From NCBI RefSeq assembly GCF_029946505.1, contig NZ_JARZHG010000051.1, positions 1 through 64,000 of the forward strand: a DNA stretch of 64,000 nt, in the 5' to 3' direction. Of the stretch, positions 34,261-42,617 are shown piece by piece (positions within the stretch are counted from its first letter, which is position 1; every line of letters starts with the position of its first letter). The notes under the pieces are model-generated. The model was given only the letters and a program-made list of their open reading frames with translations, searched no databases and was not told where the DNA came from. Position numbers and translations under genes: made by a program. The stretch is from Polyangium sp. y55x31 (GTDB lineage Bacteria > Myxococcota_A > Polyangia > Polyangiales > Polyangiaceae).

Positions 34261-34995
34261 CCACGCCGCGATCCCGCCCCGCTGCTTCGCTTCCAGCGCC
34301 GCCACCTTCGCCATCGAGAGCGTCGTATCGTATTCGACGCGCCGGAACCACACGACCCCCTGATCCATGTCGAGGATCGCAAACGCCGCGCGTGGATCAT
34401 CGTCCCGCGATTGCCCCACGCTCCCCGGGTTGATCAGGTAATGCGCCCCGTCGTCGAGCTTCACCATCTCGCCCGGCGCCGGCCCGAACGCGCCGCCTCG
34501 CGCGCGCCAGGCCCCCGCGTGATGCGTGTGCCCGAAGAGCCCGATCCGCGCGCCGTACCCGCCCTCCTGGAGCGCGCGTAGGCTCTTCTCCAGCCGCGAC
34601 AGACTCGAGAGATGCAGATCGTCGTTCGGCACCGGGTGCAGCGCCGCGTGGAAGAGCAAAAGCTCCGACGACGCCTTCCGGAGCAGCGGCAACGAAGCGA
34701 GCCAATCGTGCGCCGCCCCGCCGAGCATCCGCTTCGTCCATCGCATCGCCTGCTCGGCCTTCCGGCCGAAATTCGCCGTGTCCCTGAGCCCGAGCGCGGC
34801 GCGATCGTGATTGCCGACGACGCACTTCGCCCCGGCCGAAGCGAGCAGACGCGCGCATTCGTTCGGATTGGCCCCATATCCCACGACGTCGCCGAGGCAC
34901 AGGATCGTATCGACCCGCTCCACGTCGATCGCCGCGAGCACCGCGGACAGCGCTTCGAGGTTCGCGTGCACGTCCGAGAGGACCGCGTATTTCAT
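34213..34995 (-). CDS. Calcineurin-like metallophosphoesterase
   Basis: This 260-residue protein has the full set of metal motifs: SDVHANLEAL (Asp8, His10), LGDVVGYG, GNHDRAALG and GLFGHTHHAG, here spelled IGLFGHTHHAG. It belongs to the YfcE/diadenosine-tetraphosphatase-like group of cytoplasmic phosphoesterases; the substrate is not deducible. Its start overlaps the stop of the ATP-grasp gene by 4 nt, so it is translated as the last gene of that operon. The last 48 nt run opposite the vanW-like gene, and both reading frames stay open there. Confidence 0.92.
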   Translation of the reverse strand: MKYAVLSDVHANLEALSAVLAAIDVERVDTILCLGDVVGYGANPNECARLLASAGAKCVVGNHDRAALGLRDTANFGRKAEQAMRWTKRMLGGAAHDWLASLPLLRKASSELLLFHAALHPVPNDDLHLSSLSRLEKSLRALQEGGYGARIGLFGHTHHAGAWRARGGAFGPAPGEMVKLDDGAHYLINPGSVGQSRDDDPRAAFAILDMDQGVVWFRRVEYDTTLSMAKVAALEAKQRGGIAAWLSARLPLGLFAGQRR

Positions 34996-36236
34996 GGCCG
35001 ACCAGCCTTCCCCACCCCGCGCAGGGCCCGCTCGCCCACACGTTTCGCCAGCGTCAGCACGAGCGGCCAGGGGTCGTCCCAGGCGAACACGTCGAACACC
35101 TTCGGCCCGCGGTACGAGGCCACGAAATCGCGGAGCGACACCGCCCCGGAGGGCCCGTAATCGAGCAGAAACGCCCGCAGATCACCCTCGACCGAGGCCC
35201 AGCGCAAGCCCGGACGAACCGGCCCGGGGCTCGGCATCGAAAGCCCCGCGAGCTCGGCATACGCGAAAAGCGGCAGGTTCACGCCCGACGCCGCGCCGAG
35301 CCGGTTCCACAGGTTGAACCGCGGATTCGCCTCCAGCAAAAAGAGCTCACCCGTCTCGGCGTCTCGCTTGAAATCGAGCTTCACCACGCCCACGAGCCCG
35401 AGCGCCCGCACGACCTCGAGCCCGACCCGCGTCACCTCGGGATCCTCGACGATCTCGATGAACGTGCTCTCCCCCGATCCCGACGGATACGTCCGGAGCT
35501 TCTTGCCCACGTGATGCGCGACCGGCTCGCCGCGCGCATTCATCCACGCGTGAAAGCTCGTGATGTGATCGTCGCCGCCGCGCACGTATCGCTGCACGAC
35601 GAACGCCGTGCCCGACCGCTGCATCTGCGAGAGCCGCTTGTCGAGCTCCTCCGGCGTGAACGCGAAGAGCGCCTTGCGCGGCAAACCGCCCTCCTCGCGC
35701 ACAGCCGCGGATTTGCGGAACGACGTGTGGTTCACGGGCTTGACCGCGCAAGGCAAACGCACGCGCGAGAGCACCTCCTCGCGCGTCTTCGCCTCCTCGG
35801 ACGTCACCGTCTCGGGCACGGGCAGGCCGAGGCACCACGCGAGCTTGGCGAAGCGCGCCTTGTCGACGAGGTCCTCGATGCGCTCGGCCGGCGGCATCAA
35901 AAATCGATAATGCCGCGCGAGCATGTCCCGATGCCGCGAGACGCAGAGCAGCATGGCGTCCGTCCCGTAAAACAGCACGGGCCGCCCGCCCGTCCGCTCG
36001 GCCACGATCCGGAGATCTTCGGCCGTCTGATCCGGATTCATCGCGGGATCCGCGATCACGGCGGTCCGCTCCACGTGCCGTGATCCGAACGTCGGATCCC
36101 CGGCGCGCGTCGAGGCCACGACGAACGGAATCCGCCTTCCGGGCAAGCCCGCCTCGTCCGGCGCATGTCCGGAAAAACACCGGACCATGTTGAGATCCCC
36201 GCAAAGCACGGCCGGGACAAGCGATTCTTCGGGCAT
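34992..36236 (-). CDS. ATP-grasp ligase
   Basis: This 414-residue protein has the ATP-grasp layout: an N-terminal domain (PVLFYGTDAMLL), the nucleotide-binding lysine region PCAVKPVNHTSFRKS, an ATP lid region with VVQRYVRGGDDH, and the Mg site FLLEANPRFNLWNRLGA near residue 315. Such enzymes join a carboxylate to an amine through an acyl phosphate. Relatives sit in exopolysaccharide and envelope clusters beside FemAB-like acyltransferases, as here: the upstream gene (21 nt away) is such a protein. The substrate is unknown. Confidence 0.88.
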   Translation of the reverse strand: MPEESLVPAVLCGDLNMVRCFSGHAPDEAGLPGRRIPFVVASTRAGDPTFGSRHVERTAVIADPAMNPDQTAEDLRIVAERTGGRPVLFYGTDAMLLCVSRHRDMLARHYRFLMPPAERIEDLVDKARFAKLAWCLGLPVPETVTSEEAKTREEVLSRVRLPCAVKPVNHTSFRKSAAVREEGGLPRKALFAFTPEELDKRLSQMQRSGTAFVVQRYVRGGDDHITSFHAWMNARGEPVAHHVGKKLRTYPSGSGESTFIEIVEDPEVTRVGLEVVRALGLVGVVKLDFKRDAETGELFLLEANPRFNLWNRLGAASGVNLPLFAYAELAGLSMPSPGPVRPGLRWASVEGDLRAFLLDYGPSGAVSLRDFVASYRGPKVFDVFAWDDPWPLVLTLAKRVGERALRGVGKAGRP

Positions 36237-36257
36237 TGTTCCCTCCCTTTTTTCGAA

Positions 36258-37442
36258 TCAAGGTTCTTCTTCGGCGAACGCCTCCACCGGGCGCCGCTTC
36301 GTGACGGGGTGCCCACGGAGCCGCGCGATCTCGCGCGCGGCGCGCTCGGCGTGATCACGCAAAGCCTCCCGGATCGTCCGCCGCGCCGCCCGGATCTCCA
36401 CGAGCGGCCGCGAATCGAGCGCGAGATCCAGCTTGTAACGCACGTCCCCTCCCAGAAAATCGTATTCACGCCGGCCCGCGTCGATCGCCATTCGAATGGC
36501 GAGCGCGTGCGCGGCGATCCCCGGGCGGAGCTTCGGCGGCAGATCGGCGCGCCGGCCGCTCTGATAGAAATACACCTTGTCGTTCCAGACCACGTTGTAC
36601 AGGGCCGCCACCGGCTCACCGCCGGCCCGGAGCACCGAGAGTTCGAGCGCACCCCGTTCGAGGAGCGCGGGCATCACGGCGTCGTGAAATGCCGTGAATT
36701 TCGCCGAGGAAAACAGCCCGCTCTGCTCGTCCTTTTGCCAGCGCGCCTCGTGGAGCGACACGAGCGTCGCGCGGGCCTGCGAGAGCTCCTCCTTCGTCCG
36801 CGCGACCGAGAGGACGAGCTCGCCCCGCCCGAAGCTCTCCAGATCCCGCATCGATCGCCGCACGAGGTACCGCCGCGACGAAGGCAACGCCGCGAGATAC
36901 GCCTCGAACGATCCGGGCAACGTCACGTACGGGCTCCGGCTGCGCTCCGTCAGGGTCACCATCAGGTCCCTGCGCCCGAGGGCGTCCGCGAGCGCGAAAG
37001 GCGCGCGCTTGCTGCCATCCATCGCCGGGAGCACGACCTCGTCCCAGCCCCCGAGAAGGCCCCCCGCGAGCGCCCGCGCGGCCGCCTCCGCGACCACGTC
37101 CTCCGCGCCCCGCTCGACCACGATGCCGATGTATTCGGAGACGATTTCGTCCGCCTCGTCCTCCCCCGACGGCAGCGCTTCGAGCCGCCGGAACGGAAAC
37201 CCCCGATGCCACACGCGCCGCGCGACGAGCGGCAAGAGGCCCACGAGCCGCTCCCCTTCCGTGATCCGGAGCGCGCGGAGGCCTCGCCCGTCCGTCCCGC
37301 CGAACACGCGCCACCAGGCGAGAATCCAGAGCGGGGAAAGCGTGGGCTCGTTGCAATCGCTGCGTTCGAGCAGACCCTCCCACGCCCCCTGCATTGCCTC
37401 GAGCTCGGCGATATCGGAGACGACGGTGCAGCAGAGTCCCAT
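36258..37442 (-). CDS. CelD/FemAB-like GNAT acyltransferase
   Basis: This 394-residue protein has the double-GNAT layout of the CelD/BioF2-like family. The C-terminal half (about residues 190-360) has SRRYLVRRSMRDLESFG, SLHEARWQKDEQSGLFS and the motif AALYNVVWNDKVYFYQSGRR ending YDFLGGDVRYKLDLA. Members transfer acyl or aminoacyl groups in polysaccharide or cell-wall modification. With the downstream ATP-grasp gene and phosphoesterase it forms a likely three-gene envelope-modification operon starting at 37442. Confidence 0.88.
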   Translation of the reverse strand: MGLCCTVVSDIAELEAMQGAWEGLLERSDCNEPTLSPLWILAWWRVFGGTDGRGLRALRITEGERLVGLLPLVARRVWHRGFPFRRLEALPSGEDEADEIVSEYIGIVVERGAEDVVAEAAARALAGGLLGGWDEVVLPAMDGSKRAPFALADALGRRDLMVTLTERSRSPYVTLPGSFEAYLAALPSSRRYLVRRSMRDLESFGRGELVLSVARTKEELSQARATLVSLHEARWQKDEQSGLFSSAKFTAFHDAVMPALLERGALELSVLRAGGEPVAALYNVVWNDKVYFYQSGRRADLPPKLRPGIAAHALAIRMAIDAGRREYDFLGGDVRYKLDLALDSRPLVEIRAARRTIREALRDHAERAAREIARLRGHPVTKRRPVEAFAEEEP

Positions 37443-37907
37443 GGCAGCCCCCCGGGCCGCGCAGGCATTTCGAGCATCCCCCGAAAAACCGCGCCCTTCG
37501 TCGTATGGAGATCACGCGCGCGCCCCACGCGCGCCGCGCTGGCGGCCATGTAGGCACGGACTGCGCCCCACCCCTCCTTCCGCCCGCAGCGACGTCGCCC
37601 GCCTGCTCGGCCGCTCACACGCTCGACCCGGGACGGGCCGACGTACCCGCCGGACGCCCGCCTCCGTCCGCCTTCCCAGCGGCCCGGAAAATCCGCCGCG
37701 GCGCTCGCCTGGGGGTGCGTCCGTCCGCGGCGACGAGGGCCCGACAAACTACACGCTGCCGTGCGCCGCGAGCACATCGCCGCGCACAGGAGCGGTCTCG
37801 GCGAGCGCGGGGGTTGTCCCGAAGAGCCCCGGCGCGTCACTCGCCCCTTGACGCGGGCAGCACTTCCTTGTCCCATCGGGCCCCCCTCGAACTGGTCCGA
37901 GAGAGCC
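37443..37907. other. Intergenic region, no gene supported
   Basis: This divergent gap of 465 nt separates the acyltransferase gene from the cyclase gene. Open frames cross it but have no ribosome-binding site and only Arg/Pro-rich translations. TTGACG at 37848-37853 with TCCCAT 17 nt further is a weak promoter candidate for the cyclase. Nothing else was recognised. Confidence 0.5.
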
Positions 37908-39302
37908 GTGCTCGACAACCTGAAGAAGCGAATTTTCTCCCGTGAGCGGCTCCCAGACGAGGTCCGAGCCATCCTCCAGAATCAGGAAATGGCCGGCGAG
38001 CGGCTCGTCAACTACGTGCGCGCGGTCTTCGCGGGGTTCTCCCTCATCGTCACTCTGTTCGTCTCTCCGGAAGCGCAGACCGAGAAGTCCACGTTCATCT
38101 TTCGCCTCGTCGGCTTCTCCTGGATCGCCTACGCGGTGGCGGTCTGGCTCGTGCTCCGCAGGCGCGACCGCTACCACCGCTGGCTCAAGTACCTCTCCAT
38201 CTCCGTCGACATTTCCCTTTTGTACGTCGGATTGATCGGAAACCTTCTCAATTATTCGGGTGTGTACGAGGTCTACCGGACGGCCGTCACCTGGGTCGTG
38301 ATGTCGGCGTTCGGCGTGATGGCGGGCCTGCGCTACAGCGTCCTCGCCGGCTTGTATTCGGCGTTCCTCGTCATGCTGTTCGGGTTCTCGTTCCTCGCAT
38401 ACGTGCGGCTCGAGCTGTCCGTCCCGTGGCTGCCGCACGCCGTGTACATCGGCGAAGGCCTGAACCTCGACGATTGCGTGTACACGGTGGTCTTCGCGGC
38501 GATCTCGGGCATATTCGCCGCCGTCATCGCCGGCAACTCCCGCCGCCTCATCCTGCGCGCCGCCACCGAAAGCCTCGCGCGCGAGCGCCTCGAGCAGCAC
38601 CGCGATCGTTTGGCCAAGTACTTCTCGAAGGACGTCGTCGACCTCGTCCTGAACAACCCCGAGAGCATCGGCCTCGGCGGCCAGCGAATGACGGCGACCG
38701 TGCTCTTCGCCGACATCCGCAACTTCACGCAGCTCTCCACGATGATGCAGCCCGAAGAGGTCGTGGAGCTTTTGAACCGCTACTTCTCGACGATGGTCGA
38801 CATCGTCTTCAAGAACGGCGGCACGCTCGACAAGTTCCTCGGGGACGGATTGATGGCCCTCTTCGGCGTCCCCTATCCGATCGAGCACCCCGAGGAGAGC
38901 GCCGTCCGGACCGCGCTGGAGATGCTCGACGCCCTGCAGGTCATGAACCGCGAGCTCGAAGCGCGCGGCATGCTCCGGCTCGACATCGGCGTCGGCATCA
39001 ACGCGGGCCCGGTCGTCGCCGGCAACATCGGCTCCTCGCAGCGCCACGAGTACACCGTCATCGGCGACACCGTGAACCTCGCCGCGCGCCTCGAAGCGCT
39101 CAACAAGGAGACGCGCACGCAGATCCTCGTGTCCGCCACGGTGCACCACGCGGTCGAAAAGCTCTTCCGCACGCGTCAGCTCGGTCCGCTGCGCATTCGC
39201 GGCAAGCCCGAGCCCGTCGAGGTCTTCGCGATTCTGCCCTCCGACGTCGTGCCCGAGCCGACGCGTATCTCCCTCCTCCCGCCCTCCACCTCGTACCCGT
39301 GA
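37908..39302 (+). CDS. Membrane class III adenylate cyclase
   Basis: This 464-residue protein starts at GTG 37908 (GAGAG just upstream). About six membrane helices (residues 35-225) lead to a short coiled coil and the class III cyclase domain (about 255-445). Metal-binding Asp269 (FADIRNF) and Asp313 (GDGLMALFG) are present. Lys309 (GGTLDKFLGDG) and the YTVIGDTVNLAARLE stretch match adenylate rather than guanylate specificity. The stop overlaps the GTG of the next gene, so the cyclase and the terpene-synthase-like protein are translationally coupled. A protein with a cyclic-nucleotide-binding fold is encoded 4.6 kb downstream. Confidence 0.9.
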   Translation: MLDNLKKRIFSRERLPDEVRAILQNQEMAGERLVNYVRAVFAGFSLIVTLFVSPEAQTEKSTFIFRLVGFSWIAYAVAVWLVLRRRDRYHRWLKYLSISVDISLLYVGLIGNLLNYSGVYEVYRTAVTWVVMSAFGVMAGLRYSVLAGLYSAFLVMLFGFSFLAYVRLELSVPWLPHAVYIGEGLNLDDCVYTVVFAAISGIFAAVIAGNSRRLILRAATESLARERLEQHRDRLAKYFSKDVVDLVLNNPESIGLGGQRMTATVLFADIRNFTQLSTMMQPEEVVELLNRYFSTMVDIVFKNGGTLDKFLGDGLMALFGVPYPIEHPEESAVRTALEMLDALQVMNRELEARGMLRLDIGVGINAGPVVAGNIGSSQRHEYTVIGDTVNLAARLEALNKETRTQILVSATVHHAVEKLFRTRQLGPLRIRGKPEPVEVFAILPSDVVPEPTRISLLPPSTSYP

Positions 39303-40336
39303 ACGTCTCCGACACGCCCTTCCCGAGCTACCAGGCCCGGCGCGCGGACACCGACGCCGCGTGGTCGATCGTCGAGGCGCGCCTCGCCGCGCTCCCGAGC
39401 CCGCTCGACGCCCTCGCGACGCGTTTCCTCGCCGCCGTCTCTGCCGGCGAAGTCCGCCATCGCGCCTACTTCCAGAACCCGCTCGCGCCGCCGCTGCTTT
39501 ACATGCCGCTCTGGTTCCGGGACGGGCTCGTCGGCGCGGGCCGCGACCCCGGCGCGCTCGACGACGCCCTTCCCCGGATCCTCGCCGGCACGATGCTCGG
39601 TTACGTCTACGTCCGCATCCAGGACGACGTGCTCGACGACCCGGAGCGGGCGGATCGCGAGCTGCTCCTGCTCGGAAATGCCTGCTTCACGGGCATGCTC
39701 GGGCTCCTCCGCGCCGCGGTCGGCGATCACCGCGGGTTCTGGGACGCGTTCGACCGGGCGTTCGTCACGTTCTCCCGCTTCACGGCCCTCGAACAACGCG
39801 TGGTGCGCGCGGACGAACCCTACCCGGAGGCGCTCTTCGAGGAGCACTGCGACAAGGTGGCGTTTGCCCGGGTCCCGCTCCTCGCCGTCGCGGCGCTCGT
39901 GGACCGGCTCGACGCGGCCGAGCCCGAGATCTCTCGGCTCGTGCATCGGCTCGGCGTCGCGTACGGGCTCGCCAACGACGTCCTCGGCTGGCCCCGGGAT
40001 CTGCTCGCGGGTCAGCGCACGTACCTGCTCGCGGAGGCGGGCCTCGACCACGCGAGCCTCGCGCGCATCGCGGCCGAACCCGAGGGAGCTTCGCGCGACG
40101 CGGCCCGGGAGCAGCTCACGGAGGCGCTGCGCGGAAAACTCTACGAGGGCGGACTGCTTCGACGCACCTTGAAGACGGCCGTCGCGTGGCACGAGCGCGC
40201 GGCCGAGGCGGCGCGCGTGTTATCGCTGCCGGGGTTCGAGGCGTTCACGGCGGAGCGGATCGCCTGGATCGAGGCCCTCGACCGGCAGATCGTGGTGATG
40301 TCGCTCCGCCGCGCCCTCGGCGGCGCGCGCTCATGA
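39299..40336 (+). CDS. Class I terpene-synthase-like protein
   Basis: This encodes 345 residues from a GTG overlapping the cyclase stop (GTGA). The all-helical sequence has both metal motifs of class I isoprenoid synthases: DDVLD at residues 109-113 (VRIQDDVLDDPE) and ND-x-x-G-x-x-x-D at 226-234 (LANDVLGWPRD), which matches the NSE triad with Gly for Ser and Asp for Glu. This predicts Mg-dependent ionisation of a prenyl diphosphate, although product and chain length are unknown. Overall similarity to named families looks weak, so it may be a divergent prenyltransferase. Its end overlaps the convergent barrel protein by 6 nt. Confidence 0.72.
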   Translation: MNVSDTPFPSYQARRADTDAAWSIVEARLAALPSPLDALATRFLAAVSAGEVRHRAYFQNPLAPPLLYMPLWFRDGLVGAGRDPGALDDALPRILAGTMLGYVYVRIQDDVLDDPERADRELLLLGNACFTGMLGLLRAAVGDHRGFWDAFDRAFVTFSRFTALEQRVVRADEPYPEALFEEHCDKVAFARVPLLAVAALVDRLDAAEPEISRLVHRLGVAYGLANDVLGWPRDLLAGQRTYLLAEAGLDHASLARIAAEPEGASRDAAREQLTEALRGKLYEGGLLRRTLKTAVAWHERAAEAARVLSLPGFEAFTAERIAWIEALDRQIVVMSLRRALGGARS

Positions 40337-42169
40337 GCCGCGCGTGGCGCGCGCGTGCGTCCGGACGAGCGCGCCCAGACAAACGGCCGAGGTGACCGCC
40401 CGCGCGCCAAACGCCGCCGGCGCGCCGTCCTTGCCGGGACAGCAGAAAAACGGCTCCCAGGGCCAGTAGCCGTCATACCCCTGCCTCGACGCGAGGTACG
40501 TGACGGCCGGAAACGGATCGAAGTTCGTCCTTCGAGGGCTCGTCGCGAGCACTTCGAGGTGGCAGGCCGTCGCGAGCGGGCTGCCCCAGCCTCCGTCGTC
40601 GGCGACCGAGCTCGAGATCTCCGCCTCGATCCGCGTGACGATCGCGTGGAGCTGCCTCCGCGGCGCCGGATCGCCGGGGACACGATCGACCACCCGCGCG
40701 AGCCGCGCGAAGAGGAGCCGCGTGTACGGCGCGCCGTAAAAGTACACAGCCCGCATTCCTTCGGCGTCCCAGGTGCGCGTGATCCACGCGAGCACCCGAT
40801 CGAAAAACCCCTCCGGCAGGGGGATTTCGGCCTCGACGAGGCCGAGGCACGCGTTCACCGCGACGGCGACGCACACGTGCCCTTCCCAGCGCGGCGATCC
40901 CTCCGGCAAGGGCTCGCGCAGGTGTTGTTCCAGCCAAACCGGCAAGCACCCGTCCTCGCCGACGTTGCGCACGAGGACCTCGATGGGCCACGAAAGCTCG
41001 GCGACGAGCCGATCACGCTCCGGGCAGCGCACGGCCATCTGCAGCGCGAGCCCGAGCAGATCCGAGTCCGGCGCGATGCCCGTGTATCCCTCGTAGTAGC
41101 GGTATCCATCGGGCTCGCGACGCCCGAGCAGCGGGATCATCCGCGCCGACACATCCACGCCCGCGGCGTCGAGCGCGAGCAAACACACGCCCACGGGGAA
41201 CAACCGGGCGAGGCGCGGCTCCTCGCAAAAACCTCCCCAGCGCTGGATCTCCCACGCCTCGCGGAGCGCCGTGTCGGCCACGAGCGCGTCACGCGTGAGC
41301 CGGATCGCCCGCGTGAGCTCCTCGTCCGGCCGCGCCGCGTTCGGCATCAACGAAATAAAACGCGCGCTCGAAAGCCCCCGCGAGATCGAGCCGAGGAGCG
41401 CGCCCGCGAGCGCGGCCAGGGCCTCGGCCGCCTGCCCCGTGGCCCCGCGCGGAACGTCGGCCGCGAGCGCCTCTGCGTGGCCCCTGACGCGTGTTGCCGT
41501 CGCGGGATGCCCCAGGGTGCGGAGGAGCGGCAGACGGTCCGGCAATGGGCTCTGCGCGAGCGCGAGGGCCAGCGCGAAAGGCCCGGCTTGCCCCGCGCCT
41601 TCAGCGAGCCGCGCGAGCAGCCGGGGACGGGGCCCTGCGAGGCGCGGCCGTGACAGCGCGTGGACCTCGCTCGCAAGGCGGAGGAGCTTCCCGAGAGCGA
41701 GCCCCGCGCCTTCGCAAACCGGAGACGCCTCGTGCCCGCAAAGCGCCGGCAGGACCATTTCGAGCCCGTACGCCTCCGCGCTCCCCTCGGGCGCCTCTTC
41801 CCCGATGATTGCACCTCCAAGCGCTTCGATGGCCCCATCGAACGCGACCTCGACCACGTTCGGCAACCGGCTCCCCGCGCGCTCCCGCGCCGCCAGAAGC
41901 AGCCACGCCGCGGCCGAAAGCGCGGCGCGGGGCCGCTCCTCCGTGATGGCCGGGGGTGGCGCGGGGAAACGTGCTGCTGCGTGCACGGCGGCGGCGACGA
42001 GGACGAGCCTTCGCGCGACCGCGGCCGCATGGCCGCCCTGGAGCGCGCCGAGGGCCCGCGCCGCGATGCATGCGGGCGCCTCGGAATCGAAGAATGGTTC
42101 GAGCTCGGCTCGGGCGCGCCGGAGCAGCTCGGTGGGCGTGTTGTCCCAGGAAAGAAAGAAATCGTTCAA
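40331..42169 (-). CDS. Terpene-cyclase-like alpha/alpha-barrel protein
   Basis: This encodes 612 residues from a TTG at 42169 with no strong RBS, so the start is uncertain. The C-terminal half looks like the alpha/alpha barrel of the squalene-cyclase/class II terpene cyclase superfamily: a QW-type motif QGYDGYW (residues 563-569), DDGGWGSPLATA, and IAPDSDLLGLALQMA where cyclases carry the DxDD acid. Here that motif reads DSDL, so the second Asp pair is incomplete and the usual protonation chemistry is doubtful. The N-terminal half is Ala-rich and helical. It lies 56 nt after the small peptide gene and is probably co-transcribed with it. Confidence 0.7.
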   Translation of the reverse strand: MNDFFLSWDNTPTELLRRARAELEPFFDSEAPACIAARALGALQGGHAAAVARRLVLVAAAVHAAARFPAPPPAITEERPRAALSAAAWLLLAARERAGSRLPNVVEVAFDGAIEALGGAIIGEEAPEGSAEAYGLEMVLPALCGHEASPVCEGAGLALGKLLRLASEVHALSRPRLAGPRPRLLARLAEGAGQAGPFALALALAQSPLPDRLPLLRTLGHPATATRVRGHAEALAADVPRGATGQAAEALAALAGALLGSISRGLSSARFISLMPNAARPDEELTRAIRLTRDALVADTALREAWEIQRWGGFCEEPRLARLFPVGVCLLALDAAGVDVSARMIPLLGRREPDGYRYYEGYTGIAPDSDLLGLALQMAVRCPERDRLVAELSWPIEVLVRNVGEDGCLPVWLEQHLREPLPEGSPRWEGHVCVAVAVNACLGLVEAEIPLPEGFFDRVLAWITRTWDAEGMRAVYFYGAPYTRLLFARLARVVDRVPGDPAPRRQLHAIVTRIEAEISSSVADDGGWGSPLATACHLEVLATSPRRTNFDPFPAVTYLASRQGYDGYWPWEPFFCCPGKDGAPAAFGARAVTSAVCLGALVRTHARATRGS

Positions 42170-42225
42170 GGAATTTACCGGGCAGTAGGGGCCCGGACGC
42201 GACGCGTCGACGTGCGTCGTCGGGA

Positions 42226-42444
42226 TCAGGCCGCGGCTTTGCGCTGCGCGATCTGGCTCTCGAACTCCTTCGCGACGGCCTGGACTTCGGCCGGGCTCGT
42301 CGACTTGATGGCTTCGATCACCTCGGGCCCGACTTCATATCCCTCCTCCACGAGGGTCGACTCCGGGGAGGCGAGGAGCTTTTCCCGAAACTTTGCATCC
42401 GTCAGGGCGCGACCAATGAGCTCTTCCACGCTCTTCTTCGACAT
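42226..42444 (-). CDS. Small peptide resembling NHLP-clan RiPP precursors
   Basis: This encodes 72 residues from an ATG with a strong RBS (GAGGTGAT, 5 nt before). The sequence begins MSKKSVEELIGRALTDAKF and continues REKLLASPESTLVEEGYEV, a layout like the nitrile-hydratase-related leaders of Os1348/Franean1_4349-type small proteins. There is no Gly-Gly cleavage site and no Cys. The C-terminal part is Glu/Gln/Ala-rich and ends RKAAA, so any modified core is not obvious. It sits directly upstream of the cyclase-like gene and diverges from a PqqD-like/M50 protease gene. Precursor status is inference. Confidence 0.72.
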   Translation of the reverse strand: MSKKSVEELIGRALTDAKFREKLLASPESTLVEEGYEVGPEVIEAIKSTSPAEVQAVAKEFESQIAQRKAAA

Positions 42445-42488
42445 GACATCACCTCTCGTTCGACCCGCGATCCGACGCTCGATGTTAC

Positions 42489-42537
42489 GGACAAGGAGAT
42501 CGTGCCACTGGATACAGCGATCTCGCGTTCCTTGTCA
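42489..42537. promoter_or_regulatory. Inverted repeat between divergent peptide and M50 genes
   Basis: GACAAGGA (42490-42497) and its complement TCCTTGTC (42529-42536) are the outer arms, and GAGATC (42496-42501) and GATCTC (42519-42524) the inner arms. Each outer arm contains a -35-like TTGTC element pointing outward, with -10-like ATC/GATC sequence 16-17 nt further in both directions. It is placed to let one dimeric regulator control both genes. Confidence 0.55.
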
Positions 42538-42617
42538 AGGAGAAGGCCGTACGGATCTTTGCCTCGGGGGACGTGCATGATAACGTGAACCGGGCGGGAG
42601 ATCGTGCGCAGGAGCTC

